In this document: positions 35,019-43,996 of the stretch, in pieces
How the letters are laid out: every line of letters starts with the position of its first letter
How positions within the stretch are numbered: the stretch's first letter is position 1
Assembly (NCBI GenBank): GCA_000385055.1
Contig: ARRL01000002.1
Coordinates: 26,242-90,241 of the forward strand
Length of the DNA stretch: 64,000 bases
Direction of reading: 5' to 3'
Source of the DNA: a gamma proteobacterium SCGC AAA168-P09
Lineage (GTDB): Bacteria; Pseudomonadota; Gammaproteobacteria; Magnimaribacterales; D2472
Translations under genes and position numbers: made by a program
Notes under the pieces: generated by a model
Told to the model about the DNA's origin: nothing
What the model saw: only the letters and a program-made list of their open reading frames with translations
The model's database searches: none

Positions 35019-35492
35019 ATGTCCAATTTTGAAAGCATGCTTTTTTCAAATTCACTCAAAATGAAAATGATTAACCTTGCCATGTCAAAAACTTTTAATA
35101 AGTTTGATGCCGAAGATTTGATTCAACAAAGCTATTTAAAAGCTCTTGAGAGACAAGATCAGTTTAAGGGAGATAATATTGACCCCTGGGTAATAACTAT
35201 TCTAAAAAATCTCTTTATAGATTCGACAAGAAAAAAAAGAGAGGTTTTATTAGGGGATGATACTCCAGAGCTTTCTGCAAATGATGAGTCCAGCTCTGTG
35301 TTGCTTGAACGCGATAAAGATAAGTGCTTAAAAGGCTTATCAGACAAAGAAAGAGAAATAATAGCTTTAAAACAAACAAATGGTTATGACGAAATTGCAA
35401 AGGATTTACATATAAAAACTGGCACATTAAGACAAATCTTCTCTAGAGCTAAAGAAAAATTTATGCGTTGCATGGGGTTTTTAGATGACTGA
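35019..35492 (+). CDS. ECF-type RNA polymerase sigma factor
   Basis: A 157-residue protein with sigma region 2 (FDAEDLIQQSYLKALERQDQ and IDPWVITILKNLFIDSTRKK) and region 4 (LSDKEREIIALKQTNGYDEI then a helix-turn-helix with TGTLRQIFSRAKEKFMRCM). There is no region 1 or 3, as expected in the ECF group. It is the first of three overlapping genes with an anti-sigma-like protein and a CHAT protease. I infer that it recognises the three repeated promoters P1-P3 in the island. No copy of that motif stands before this gene itself. Confidence 0.9.
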   Translation: MSNFESMLFSNSLKMKMINLAMSKTFNKFDAEDLIQQSYLKALERQDQFKGDNIDPWVITILKNLFIDSTRKKREVLLGDDTPELSANDESSSVLLERDKDKCLKGLSDKEREIIALKQTNGYDEIAKDLHIKTGTLRQIFSRAKEKFMRCMGFLDD

Positions 35493-36156
35493 GAATGACA
35501 AAATTTTAATACATGCATATCTAGATGGCGAAACATCTGAAGATGAATCTAAATATATAGAATCCCTTCTTAAATTAAATAATGAAGCTAATGAGTTCGC
35601 TAATAATATTAAAAGAGCTAATACTGAAATTAATAGCTATTTTAATTCATCTGAATCAAAAGATTTAGAAATTGATATAGATGCATTTATAAAGAAGCAA
35701 AAACAGAAATCTGCCAAACCTTTGTTTAGCTTCAACGATTTTTTTAGCAATCCAAGATATTATGGGTTTGCAGCATCTGCCTTTCTTTTGGTAATAATAT
35801 TAGTACCAACCTTTAATGAGAATAGATCCGATAACTCTACTTATTCAATATCTTCAGAAAGTGCTTCATTTTTAGAAGAAATATTAAAACCTACATCTAA
35901 TGCAAGCCTACTTGATAGTCTTCCTATTTATTCCATATCCTCAGAAAGAGATACTACAAATCTAATTGATTTTAATGAAATCTTTAATACTGCCGTTTTG
36001 GACTATGGCGATAAATCAATTTGGGCTTTTAAAATTCAAGCAGATAATTCAACTCTTATAGTTCAAATTGATGAATTAATAAATGACTGTTATACAGGAA
36101 AAGTTTCAAGGATAGAAACATCAGACATTAAGGAATTTCGAGTTTGCAAAGAGTAA
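35485..36156 (+). CDS. Anti-sigma-factor-like one-TM membrane protein
   Basis: A 223-residue protein. The first 45 residues (LIHAYLDGETSEDESKYIES) look like an anti-sigma domain of the zinc-free type; there is no HxxxCxxC. A single membrane segment is at about 92-110 (YGFAASAFLLVIILVPTF), and about 110 residues follow in the periplasm, with two Cys. It overlaps the sigma gene by 8 bases (ATGACTGA) and the CHAT gene by 13. A sigma-sequestering role is inferred from layout and position; no close family match is claimed. Confidence 0.78.
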   Translation: MTENDKILIHAYLDGETSEDESKYIESLLKLNNEANEFANNIKRANTEINSYFNSSESKDLEIDIDAFIKKQKQKSAKPLFSFNDFFSNPRYYGFAASAFLLVIILVPTFNENRSDNSTYSISSESASFLEEILKPTSNASLLDSLPIYSISSERDTTNLIDFNEIFNTAVLDYGDKSIWAFKIQADNSTLIVQIDELINDCYTGKVSRIETSDIKEFRVCKE

Positions 36157-39100
36157 ATAATTTTTTATACACACTTATATTTATCTTATCTATAAACCTT
36201 GATGCAGAGATAAATGACGAGTTTATTGACTTATATGTAAATGAACTTCCATGTACAGAAGCTTTTTTAGATTATATTGATAATGATAGCTCTTTAAGGG
36301 AAGACTTCTTTTTAACAACAAATGAAGAATATAAAATATTAAAAGATATTTTTAAAAATTATTGCAATGGAAGATCAGCAGAAATTATTACCCCAATATC
36401 CAATAGAATTTTTTTAGGTGAAAATATAATTAATAAGAGTCTTTTGTATGCAATTCATTCATCTAAATTTGCATATCATCTTGAGGGAATAGAGTCATTA
36501 GAAATAGCTGATATTGTTATAGATGAGCTTTCATTTATAAATAGTGTGGATATCAAGGATTTTGGCTCATCACAAAATATTGCAAATATAATATTAAATG
36601 TGGCCTTAGGAATAGATATGTTTGAGCTTTCAGAATTTAACGAAGATTTTGAAAAAAGCTCAATCAATTATGGCTCCTATACAAATCAATTATATTCCTC
36701 AATTGAAAAATTTATTTTCAATATAATTGATGATACTTTTTCACAAGAGTCTTTAAATCTAATAGCAAATACATTATTTGAAATAAGAATCGCCAAATCA
36801 AATAATTTAAATTATTACGGCTCGCCACTTGAAAGATTTAGCGCTAGAGATGAAATTATTAAAATATATTTATCAAACTATATTGATGGAAATTTCAAAT
36901 ATTTTGAACTTCATAATTTAATTAAATCTAAAGGTGGGGTTATAAAAGAAGATTTTCTTTTAATTGAACCATCTATGGAACAAATAAGATCACTAAGTCA
37001 TATCGGAACATCTTATTCAAACTATCAATCTAATCAGAAAGGGTATAGAAATGAATCAGATGCAATATTTGATAAAGTTGTATCAGAGCTGCTGGTAAAT
37101 AAATTTGACCAGAATCCTGAAGAAGTAATACAGAACCTATCAGCAATAATCTTTGAAAATCGTGGAAATGCTAATTGTGAACTAAGTAATCAGACATTTA
37201 CAAAAAAAGTAGATTCTCTTGAGAATGACTTAATTGAGCTTAAATTTTTAAGCTATAAATTAGTTTGTTTAAATAGCCAGAGGATCTTATATAACTTAAT
37301 CGATAAATTAAAGCTCTATTACATAAGAGTTGGTATCGAAAATCTTAATGAAGAAGATAGATTAGATGCTTTATTTGGAGCTTCTATAATCAGTTTGTTT
37401 TTAGACCTTCATATGACTCAACAAGAAAATACAAAAATTGATTTAACGGGGACAAACTTAGATTTATTTGTAGATAAAATTCTTTCTCTAAAAGAGACTC
37501 AACTCAGTGTAGATAAAATTAAAATAATATCTTCATATGAGGAGGCTATGCCTATAGTGACCCTTACTCAATCTTATGACCTTTTAAGTGCATTTGTTTT
37601 AGATGGTCAAAATAGTTATCAGACTAGAATAGAAAGATTAAATAATGAACTTTTAGACCAAATCACGTTTGATATAGAACTAATTAAAAAAAACTTGTTA
37701 TCAGATAACACTACAAAATCAGATAAGATTTTCTTTTCTGATTTTATGCAAATGATTAGTTTGACTCTATTAAATTCTGTAAGTAATTTTGTTCCAGAAT
37801 ATCTTTCAATATTAATAGATGATTTTAAATTAGGTATTAATGAACTAAGAAGAAAACAAATAGATCAATTACTAGAAATAATGACATTCTATTTAGATAA
37901 TATTGATAATATTCATAGAAGCACAGCACCTGAATTTATTTTTAAAATACAGCCCCTTGATAAATGGTTAGTTTTTAAGGACCTTCTTTCATTTGAGATG
38001 ACATTAAACTACGTTTATCTCGCTTCTGAGATAATTTCATATGATGAGTACTTTGCATTATCAGATAAAAGAATTAATCAAATAATTTCATTAAGGCCAG
38101 ATAAAATTTCTTTAGAAAAATTTAAATCAATTTTTATTGAAGAAAATAAAGATTTAGCATTCATTGATGCAGTGAAAAAATACGACCAAATCCAAAAAAA
38201 ATATAGAGAACTTCTTGAATCAAAAATAATACTTAGCAAAAATGTATATGATCTAACTTTTGGGGATACGGCATCTTTAGAAAATAAATATATATATGAC
38301 TTATTGGATATTCAAGATGAATTATTTGATGAAGAAAATATTGGACTGCTTTTTAAGCATGATGTAACAACAACAAATGATCTATATAGTTATTTAAATG
38401 ATGATGAGGCAATTCTTAGTTTTCTATCAGGTAAGTTTTTCTCAGTTGGCGCTATTCAAAAAAATGGTTCCTCCTTGGTAGCTCCTTTGTTTCTATCTCG
38501 AACTGGTTTCACAAAAGATTCCATTGCAATAAAACAATCTTTTACTGATCCAAATCAATCCATACCGTTTAATAAATTAGCTGACCTAAGGGCATCATTT
38601 CTAAGAGACTTAAATTTAGACAACATTAACAAGCTTTTTATAGTAACAGATGAGATATTTTCTGGTTTTCCTTTTCATGCTTTGTACAGTGATAAAAATA
38701 AAAAGTGGCTTATTGACGAGTATGTAATTAGTTATTTATCAGGAGAAAAATTAATTCAATATATAGATAAAAGAAAAATTTATAAAAAAAATTCATTTAT
38801 TGGTTTTGGTAATCCTTCACTAAATAAAAATAACTTAGAAAATCAAATCGATAAATTTTTTAACGAAAGAGGTGATTTTTCTATTGATAACATTGCTCAA
38901 CTTTATGAACTTCCAGATACAGAAAGCGAGCTAAGAAATATATCAAAATTTTTTAGAAAATCTGAACTTTTATTACAAAACAATGCGACAGAACAAAATG
39001 TTTTAAATGATCTTAAGAATAAATATGAATTTATTGCTTTTGCAACTCACTCAGTCAAAGGTATGAATAAATTTTATGATGATAGAGGCCTTGTACTTAC

Positions 39101-39464
39101 ACCCATAAATTCAAATAGTCATGATGATGATGGTTTTTTAAGTTCTCAAGAAATTAAATCATTGGATTTACAAAATAATCCTACAATACTTCTAACTGCT
39201 TGCAATACGATTGATTCGCAATATTACCTTTCATTGCCATATTCTGGTCTAGCATCAAGTTTCATGGAGGCTGGAGCTGATGGAGTTTTATTATCATTAT
39301 GGAATGTTAATTCCAAAAGTTCTTCTGAATTAAATCAAGGCATATTTACAAAGAATAATTCCTATTTTACCGACGCCTTAAGAAACTCTATTATTGATAT
39401 AAAAAGCAAAGAAGAATTTTCCCACCCATACTATTGGGCACCATACATTTATCTAGGAAGATAA
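36144..39464 (+). CDS. CHAT-domain caspase-like protease, predicted secreted
   Basis: A 1106-residue protein starting at TTG 36144, with a signal-peptide-like N terminus (residues 1-22, FLYTLIFILSINLDA). The long middle (25-720) is helical and acidic without clear TPR repeats. The C-terminal CHAT domain (about 760-1106) has the catalytic His969 in FAFATHSVKG-type context (IAFATHSVKG) and Cys1020 in ILLTACNTID, then the family stretch GLASSFMEAGADGVLLSLWN. Both catalytic residues are intact. Its likely substrate, by operon logic, is the periplasmic part of the anti-sigma-like protein, which would free the ECF factor. That is inference. Confidence 0.9.
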   Translation: MQRVNNFLYTLIFILSINLDAEINDEFIDLYVNELPCTEAFLDYIDNDSSLREDFFLTTNEEYKILKDIFKNYCNGRSAEIITPISNRIFLGENIINKSLLYAIHSSKFAYHLEGIESLEIADIVIDELSFINSVDIKDFGSSQNIANIILNVALGIDMFELSEFNEDFEKSSINYGSYTNQLYSSIEKFIFNIIDDTFSQESLNLIANTLFEIRIAKSNNLNYYGSPLERFSARDEIIKIYLSNYIDGNFKYFELHNLIKSKGGVIKEDFLLIEPSMEQIRSLSHIGTSYSNYQSNQKGYRNESDAIFDKVVSELLVNKFDQNPEEVIQNLSAIIFENRGNANCELSNQTFTKKVDSLENDLIELKFLSYKLVCLNSQRILYNLIDKLKLYYIRVGIENLNEEDRLDALFGASIISLFLDLHMTQQENTKIDLTGTNLDLFVDKILSLKETQLSVDKIKIISSYEEAMPIVTLTQSYDLLSAFVLDGQNSYQTRIERLNNELLDQITFDIELIKKNLLSDNTTKSDKIFFSDFMQMISLTLLNSVSNFVPEYLSILIDDFKLGINELRRKQIDQLLEIMTFYLDNIDNIHRSTAPEFIFKIQPLDKWLVFKDLLSFEMTLNYVYLASEIISYDEYFALSDKRINQIISLRPDKISLEKFKSIFIEENKDLAFIDAVKKYDQIQKKYRELLESKIILSKNVYDLTFGDTASLENKYIYDLLDIQDELFDEENIGLLFKHDVTTTNDLYSYLNDDEAILSFLSGKFFSVGAIQKNGSSLVAPLFLSRTGFTKDSIAIKQSFTDPNQSIPFNKLADLRASFLRDLNLDNINKLFIVTDEIFSGFPFHALYSDKNKKWLIDEYVISYLSGEKLIQYIDKRKIYKKNSFIGFGNPSLNKNNLENQIDKFFNERGDFSIDNIAQLYELPDTESELRNISKFFRKSELLLQNNATEQNVLNDLKNKYEFIAFATHSVKGMNKFYDDRGLVLTPINSNSHDDDGFLSSQEIKSLDLQNNPTILLTACNTIDSQYYLSLPYSGLASSFMEAGADGVLLSLWNVNSKSSSELNQGIFTKNNSYFTDALRNSIIDIKSKEEFSHPYYWAPYIYLGR

Positions 39465-39466
39465 TT

Positions 39467-39497
39467 TGTAACAAACCTCTTAATTATTCGTAGTACT
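39467..39497 (+). promoter_or_regulatory. ECF-type promoter P3 (TGTAACAAA - 13 nt - CGTAGTACT)
   Basis: The third copy of the island motif: TGTAACAAA at 39467-39475 and CGTAGTACT at 39489-39497. It starts two bases after the CHAT gene stop and precedes the coiled-coil membrane operon, whose ATG is 20 bases downstream with a CAGGAG ribosome site. P1 and P3 share additional bases (CC after the first box, ACAGGAGA later). Confidence 0.78.
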
Positions 39498-39516
39498 CCT
39501 ATAACAGGAGAATATT

Positions 39517-40239
39517 ATGAACATATTAGATAAAAACAAAACGTCATCATGGATGATGAGGTTTGCTTGGACATTAGAGGTAATCTTATGCATCTCAGGC
39601 ATGCTTATAGCATTTACTTTGTCGTACATAGGTGTAACTGGTGAAAGCCAGATACTTACATTAGATACAAAATTAATACTTTTAGTAGGAACACTTCCAT
39701 TAATAGGTGTCGCATTAACTGAGCTACTTAAAATACCGTTAGTAACTGGTTTTATGTACGCAAAGTCTTGGATGATAAAGGGAATTGCAGGGGTAGCTTT
39801 GACAGCAATCTGTATCCTAACTTTTGAAACTATGCTGACAGGTCAAGAGCAGTTATTTTCACTTCGTGCTGAACAAATCAAAGTACAAAAGCAGGATGAA
39901 AATAGAATGATTGAACAGATTCAGTTATTCGATAATCAGATAGCATCAATAAGTGGATTGACTCCAGCAGAAATTAAAAAAGAAGCTAATGCAGGGATCC
40001 AGGCACAACTTACTGCGATCAATGAGCAAATAGATGATCTTAGAACAAGAGAGGAGTCACTTATTACATCTAACAACTCCGCTGAAGTAAGTGAGCTTCT
40101 AAGACAGGTAAAACAACTAGAAGATACTAAAAAAACGTTAATAGAGAATCACAGAACTAATCTAAAAGAAATTAATAATGAAAAGTTATCACTTAACAGT
40201 GATGAGCAAAACGAGCTTCAAAATGCAGGTTTTTTTTAG
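39517..40239 (+). CDS. Membrane coiled-coil protein, N-terminal part (frame 1)
   Basis: A 240-residue ORF with three membrane segments (about 15-40, 53-75, 87-108), then a long coiled coil (112-235) ending NELQNAGFF at TAG 40237. The next ORF continues the coiled coil in the +1 frame, with the sequence RKGGVGNKFIQRREDLEIRR directly after the T8 run. The two ORFs together would make about 523 residues. The first part is under promoter P3. See the separate entry for the frameshift site. Confidence 0.75.
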   Translation: MNILDKNKTSSWMMRFAWTLEVILCISGMLIAFTLSYIGVTGESQILTLDTKLILLVGTLPLIGVALTELLKIPLVTGFMYAKSWMIKGIAGVALTAICILTFETMLTGQEQLFSLRAEQIKVQKQDENRMIEQIQLFDNQIASISGLTPAEIKKEANAGIQAQLTAINEQIDDLRTREESLITSNNSAEVSELLRQVKQLEDTKKTLIENHRTNLKEINNEKLSLNSDEQNELQNAGFF

Positions 40240-41083
40240 AAAGGGTGGAGTTGGGAATAAATTTATTCAAAGAAGAGAAGATCTTGAAATAAGAAGATCT
40301 AATCTTACTGAAACATTTAACTCTGAGATTGATTCTGCTGATAGATCTATAGGCAAGCTTAATAGAAAAATAGCAAAACTAAGTGAGCCATCTGAATCTT
40401 TAAAAAGCAGTCTTGAATTACTAGCCTCCCAAATTATTGATCTCCAAAATGAAAAAAATGAGATTATTAAGTCTAATAATAAACAAGTTGAACTAAGTGT
40501 TTTAGAGGCTAAGAATAGTAAAGCAATAATAAGTAGCTTGATGATAGAAAAAGTTAAGTTAACAGAAGAGCTTAATCATACTAGAGATACTCTAGCTATA
40601 TCAGCCGGTGAGTCATTTATTCATAGGTTGGCAGCAAAGTTCTATGGAGTGGACAACCTAGCTGACTTAACTGAGGAACAGGTTGGTAATTTTGCACTAT
40701 TATTTATGTGCTCTGTTGCAGGAGTAGTATCTCTTGCTGGTCCTTTTATAACTTTTGTAGCAGTAAGTATTCAGCTTCAAGATGAAGAAAAGAAACCAAA
40801 TAATGTACTTAGATCAATGAGATACGCATTTATAGCATTAATTAAAAGACTTAGAAATCCAAAAATAGTTATTGAGATTAAAGAAATAGAAGTAGAAAAA
40901 GAAGTTATAAAAGAGATAGAGATCGAAAAGATTAAATATGAAGAAGTTATCAAGCCAGAACCAGTAGAAATACCAATATTTGTTCAGGTACCAGTACCTA
41001 CAGATCCTAAAGATTTACCTAAGATGGAAGAGCTTACAAAAGATAATCTCAAACCTATCTCAGCAATAGGAGGGCTTAACTAA
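40178..41083 (+). CDS. Membrane coiled-coil protein, C-terminal part (frame 2)
   Basis: An open frame overlapping the previous ORF by 62 bases in the +1 frame. The ATG at 40178 has no ribosome site, so it probably is not an independent start; the true continuation begins at about 40238. The protein has a coiled coil (about 25-150), a membrane segment (about 168-198) and a charged tail rich in Glu/Lys (EIKEIEVEKEVIKEIEIEKI) followed by Pro-rich PVEIPIFVQVPVPTDP. It overlaps the next gene by one base (TAATG). The family is unknown. Confidence 0.7.
   Translation: MKSYHLTVMSKTSFKMQVFFRKGGVGNKFIQRREDLEIRRSNLTETFNSEIDSADRSIGKLNRKIAKLSEPSESLKSSLELLASQIIDLQNEKNEIIKSNNKQVELSVLEAKNSKAIISSLMIEKVKLTEELNHTRDTLAISAGESFIHRLAAKFYGVDNLADLTEEQVGNFALLFMCSVAGVVSLAGPFITFVAVSIQLQDEEKKPNNVLRSMRYAFIALIKRLRNPKIVIEIKEIEVEKEVIKEIEIEKIKYEEVIKPEPVEIPIFVQVPVPTDPKDLPKMEELTKDNLKPISAIGGLN
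40225..40242 (+). other. Possible +1 frameshift or slippage site (T8-AG)
   Basis: The codons GCA GGT TTT TTT TAG are followed by A. A P-site tRNA-Phe on UUU can slip +1 onto another UUU when the UAG stop is in the A site, after which AGA is read. An AGG lies upstream, as a weak SD-like element. Other explanations are polymerase slippage on eight T, a homopolymer sequencing error, or true decay. Confidence 0.6.
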
Positions 41084-41718
41084 TGAATGTAAGAGTAGAT
41101 AACACTTATATGTATAAGTATCTTGAAGAACAACATCAAAGAGATGCAGCAAAGACAGCTTCAGATCAAGCTGACAGCAGAAGAAAAGAAATACCATATG
41201 TTTTAGCTAAGTATGGAGGAATAGCAGCGATTATTCTCTCAATAGGACTCGCTATATATTTTGCAAATAGTTATAAGCAAATCAGTGCAAATACTAATAT
41301 TACACAAGCTCAAGAGCAGGCCTCAAAAAATCAGTATCTTGGTGGAACAGATGAGCTTATAGATATAGATGCTTTGCTAAGTGATATGAAAACTGAGCAT
41401 AAGTTTCCAGAACCTAATTTAGAGCCAGTAGTTGAGCAGGTCAGTGTAAGAAACTATGTCATTTTCGATAAAATCGAATTCGAACATGAAGGCATAAACA
41501 AAATCACCATTGGACGTCAGTATGATGAACCTGAAAGTGAGGTTAGTGCTTCCTGGTGTTATGTGGACAAATTAAATTCAGATGGCTTTAAAAACACTCT
41601 ATATCTAGTAAATATACATGAAGAAAGGATTGAGCTTGATATAACAGATGAGATTGCAGGATCTTTTGGAGTCGATAAGTCAGTATTAGAGGAGGCACAA
41701 CAATTATGTACAATTTAA
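41083..41718 (+). CDS. One-TM membrane protein of the P3 operon
   Basis: A 211-residue protein: a charged cytoplasmic N-terminal part (DNTYMYKYLEEQHQRDAAK), a membrane helix (about residues 45-66), a linker, and a periplasmic beta-rich domain from about 120 with two Cys. It is coupled on both sides: one-base overlap upstream and a TAATG with the protease gene downstream. It may form a complex with the coiled-coil membrane protein and the protease. No known domain is recognised. Confidence 0.65.
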   Translation: MNVRVDNTYMYKYLEEQHQRDAAKTASDQADSRRKEIPYVLAKYGGIAAIILSIGLAIYFANSYKQISANTNITQAQEQASKNQYLGGTDELIDIDALLSDMKTEHKFPEPNLEPVVEQVSVRNYVIFDKIEFEHEGINKITIGRQYDEPESEVSASWCYVDKLNSDGFKNTLYLVNIHEERIELDITDEIAGSFGVDKSVLEEAQQLCTI

Positions 41719-42353
41719 TGAAAGTATTTATATTACCTTTGGTATTTTTTAATCTTCTATCTGCTAATAATATCTATGAAGATAATGCATTGGGTGTAGT
41801 TCTTTTGATGGGAGATGCAGGTTATGGGTCAGGAGTGATTATCTCCACAAAAGGATATGTCCTGACCAATAATCATGTGATTGAGAATAATGAGAACTTA
41901 GAAGCTATTTTGAGTTATCAATATAATTTAGATGGATACGAAGAGTACGTGCATTCAATTGAGATTATTAAACAGGACAAAGTAAAAGATTTGGCTTTAA
42001 TCAAGATTAATAATCCAAGAACTGCTTTAAGACCAATAAAAATAAGCAGAAAGGTTCCTGCGATTGGTTCGCAGGTACATGCAATAGGGCATCCTGATCT
42101 TGAAGTATGGACATATACAACTGGATATATCAGCCAAATAAGAGAGGAGTATGAGTGGTCTTATAAAGATGAATTTGAACATATGGCAAACGTATATCAA
42201 ACTCAAACACCAATAGCTGAGGGAAACTCTGGCGGACCATTATTAAACAATCATGGAAACCTAATTGGTATTAATACTTTTGGAGATAGTGAGAATGATT
42301 TTCAAAACTTTTCTGTAACAGTAGATGAGATTATTAGATTTTTAATAAACTAA
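41718..42353 (+). CDS. Trypsin-like serine protease (S1C/DegP-like), secreted
   Basis: A 211-residue precursor with a signal peptide (MKVFILPLVFFNLLSA). The complete catalytic triad is seen: His53 in TNNHVIE, Asp91 in VKDLALIKI and Ser171 in AEGNSGGPLLN. It has no PDZ domain, unlike DegP/DegS. I chose ATG 41718, coupled to the upstream stop as TAATG, rather than ATG 41706. It belongs to the P3 operon, so it should be induced by the island sigma factor and act in the periplasm. Confidence 0.88.
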   Translation: MKVFILPLVFFNLLSANNIYEDNALGVVLLMGDAGYGSGVIISTKGYVLTNNHVIENNENLEAILSYQYNLDGYEEYVHSIEIIKQDKVKDLALIKINNPRTALRPIKISRKVPAIGSQVHAIGHPDLEVWTYTTGYISQIREEYEWSYKDEFEHMANVYQTQTPIAEGNSGGPLLNNHGNLIGINTFGDSENDFQNFSVTVDEIIRFLIN

Positions 42354-42426
42354 CTCAAAACTAAAAAAACGTATTTTATTTATACGAACTCTTATGGCAG
42401 AATTAACTTTTAACTTATTTTGATCA

Positions 42427-43956
42427 GTGAATAAAAAAATACTCATAGGGTTTGTTCTTCTAATAACATCATGCGCCTCTATAGATTCAGTTCAGAATCA
42501 ATTTTATGTAGGGATGAGTAAGAATGCTGCATGTGATCTCACGCTTAACAAAGTTTTGCTAACTCAAAACCCGTGCTATGCCCATATTAACTATCTATAT
42601 AAAATTCCTAATAGTTATTATCAATATAACAAAGAAATGAAAACTGAGGTTCTTGGCGCTGATGGCAAGTATCTCGTATTCAAAAATGTTAAATATAAGG
42701 TTAATTATCCAGAATATCCTCCAAAAAATGGTGGAACATTAATTCTCAAGACTACAAATTTTAATACTGCGATGTCTATAGCAAGAACTGGAGGAAGTAC
42801 ATCTAACCAAACAGTAACAGAAAGAAGATTAGCTGAAGAGAAAAGAAATAAGCTCGAAGCAGAAAAAAAACAGAGAGAAAATGAGGCGTTAGAAAAAAAA
42901 TATAAAAGAGATGATGATGGTTTTCAAACTCAAGATCAATTAGACAAAGATGAAAAACAATTAATTGAAGAAAGAGAAAAACTTAGAAAAGAACAATTAG
43001 AGATTATTGAAGCAAAAAGAAAGAAGAAAGAAATAGAAACAGCCAAACAAGAGAAAAACAGAGTTGCTGAACAAAATAGAAAAGATAAGGAAGAAGAACA
43101 GCTTAGGAAAGATCAGAAAGAGATAATATTAACCGTTCAAGCATTTTTATATGCTCTAGGCTATTCACCTGGTGATGAAGGTGAGTATGATTTTAGAACT
43201 CAAACAGCTATTAAAGCATATCAAAGTGATACAAACATGAAGCCTATTGATGGTGAAATATCAGAGGCATTACTTATTAAGCTGCAAAGCTCATTCAGTA
43301 AAAAACAAAACACTTTAGATTTTAAAAATTATTCTGTTGTTGGAACAGGTTCAGGCTATTTCGTTGATAAAAATGGTCATGTCGTAACAAATGAGCATGT
43401 TGTTAATGGATGTTCGGTAATCACTACTGGAAAAAATAATACAGCTGAGCTATTAAGAGCAGATGCGACGAATGATATAGCGATTATCAAAACATCTGAT
43501 ACTGAAAAATATAAAGCTATGAGCTTCGCGGGTAAAGATCCTGCATTAGGGCAAAGAATTTTTGTTTCTGGGTTTCCGTTAAATCAAATCCTTGAGAATC
43601 TTAATTTTACATCTGGTACCGTTTCATCAGAAGTCGGATTAATGCAAAACATTAATCAATTTCAATTTACTGCACCAATTCAACCAGGAAACTCAGGCGG
43701 ACCTATACTTAACGAATATGGTGGAGTCTTGGGTATGTCTGTAGCAACAGTAAGTAACAAAAAATTTGAAGAAATGTTAGATACGCTTGTTCAAAATATA
43801 AATTTTGGTATCAGGCAATCTAGCGTTCAATCTTTACTTAACCAAGAGGGGATTAAGTACGAAACAGGAAATCCAAACTGGTTTAGAAGTGAAGAGTCTG
43901 TAGCAGAGGAGGCTAAAGCTGGGACAGTGCTGATTAAATGCTGGAAATTAAATTAA
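42427..43956 (+). CDS. Lipoprotein with peptidoglycan-binding-like and trypsin-like protease domains
   Basis: A 509-residue precursor starting at GTG 42427 with a lipobox (LITSCAS, Cys16). A beta-rich N-terminal part is followed by a highly charged coiled coil (about 135-235), a peptidoglycan-binding-like domain (ILTVQAFLYALGYSPGDEGE, about 235-290), and an S1C protease domain with His324 (TNEHVV), Asp350 (TNDIAII) and Ser423 (QPGNSGGPIL). It probably is anchored in the outer or inner membrane facing the periplasm. It lies 73 bases after the first protease, with no P motif in between, so it may be in the P3 transcript. Confidence 0.88.
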   Translation: MNKKILIGFVLLITSCASIDSVQNQFYVGMSKNAACDLTLNKVLLTQNPCYAHINYLYKIPNSYYQYNKEMKTEVLGADGKYLVFKNVKYKVNYPEYPPKNGGTLILKTTNFNTAMSIARTGGSTSNQTVTERRLAEEKRNKLEAEKKQRENEALEKKYKRDDDGFQTQDQLDKDEKQLIEEREKLRKEQLEIIEAKRKKKEIETAKQEKNRVAEQNRKDKEEEQLRKDQKEIILTVQAFLYALGYSPGDEGEYDFRTQTAIKAYQSDTNMKPIDGEISEALLIKLQSSFSKKQNTLDFKNYSVVGTGSGYFVDKNGHVVTNEHVVNGCSVITTGKNNTAELLRADATNDIAIIKTSDTEKYKAMSFAGKDPALGQRIFVSGFPLNQILENLNFTSGTVSSEVGLMQNINQFQFTAPIQPGNSGGPILNEYGGVLGMSVATVSNKKFEEMLDTLVQNINFGIRQSSVQSLLNQEGIKYETGNPNWFRSEESVAEEAKAGTVLIKCWKLN

Positions 43957-43996
43957 TATGAAAAAACCAGTTTCTTATACGATAAAATTTTATAAA

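Noticed and set aside
35019..39464. Type III-E CRISPR system (CHAT with RpoE)
   Set aside because: There are no repeats, no spacers and no cas genes in the window; the CHAT protein has a signal peptide and lacks a clear TPR part. The resemblance is only in the sigma/inhibitor/CHAT logic.
40178..41083. Independent gene starting at ATG 40178
   Set aside because: There is no ribosome site, the first 19 residues overlap another coding frame, and the sequence continues the upstream coiled coil after the T8 run.
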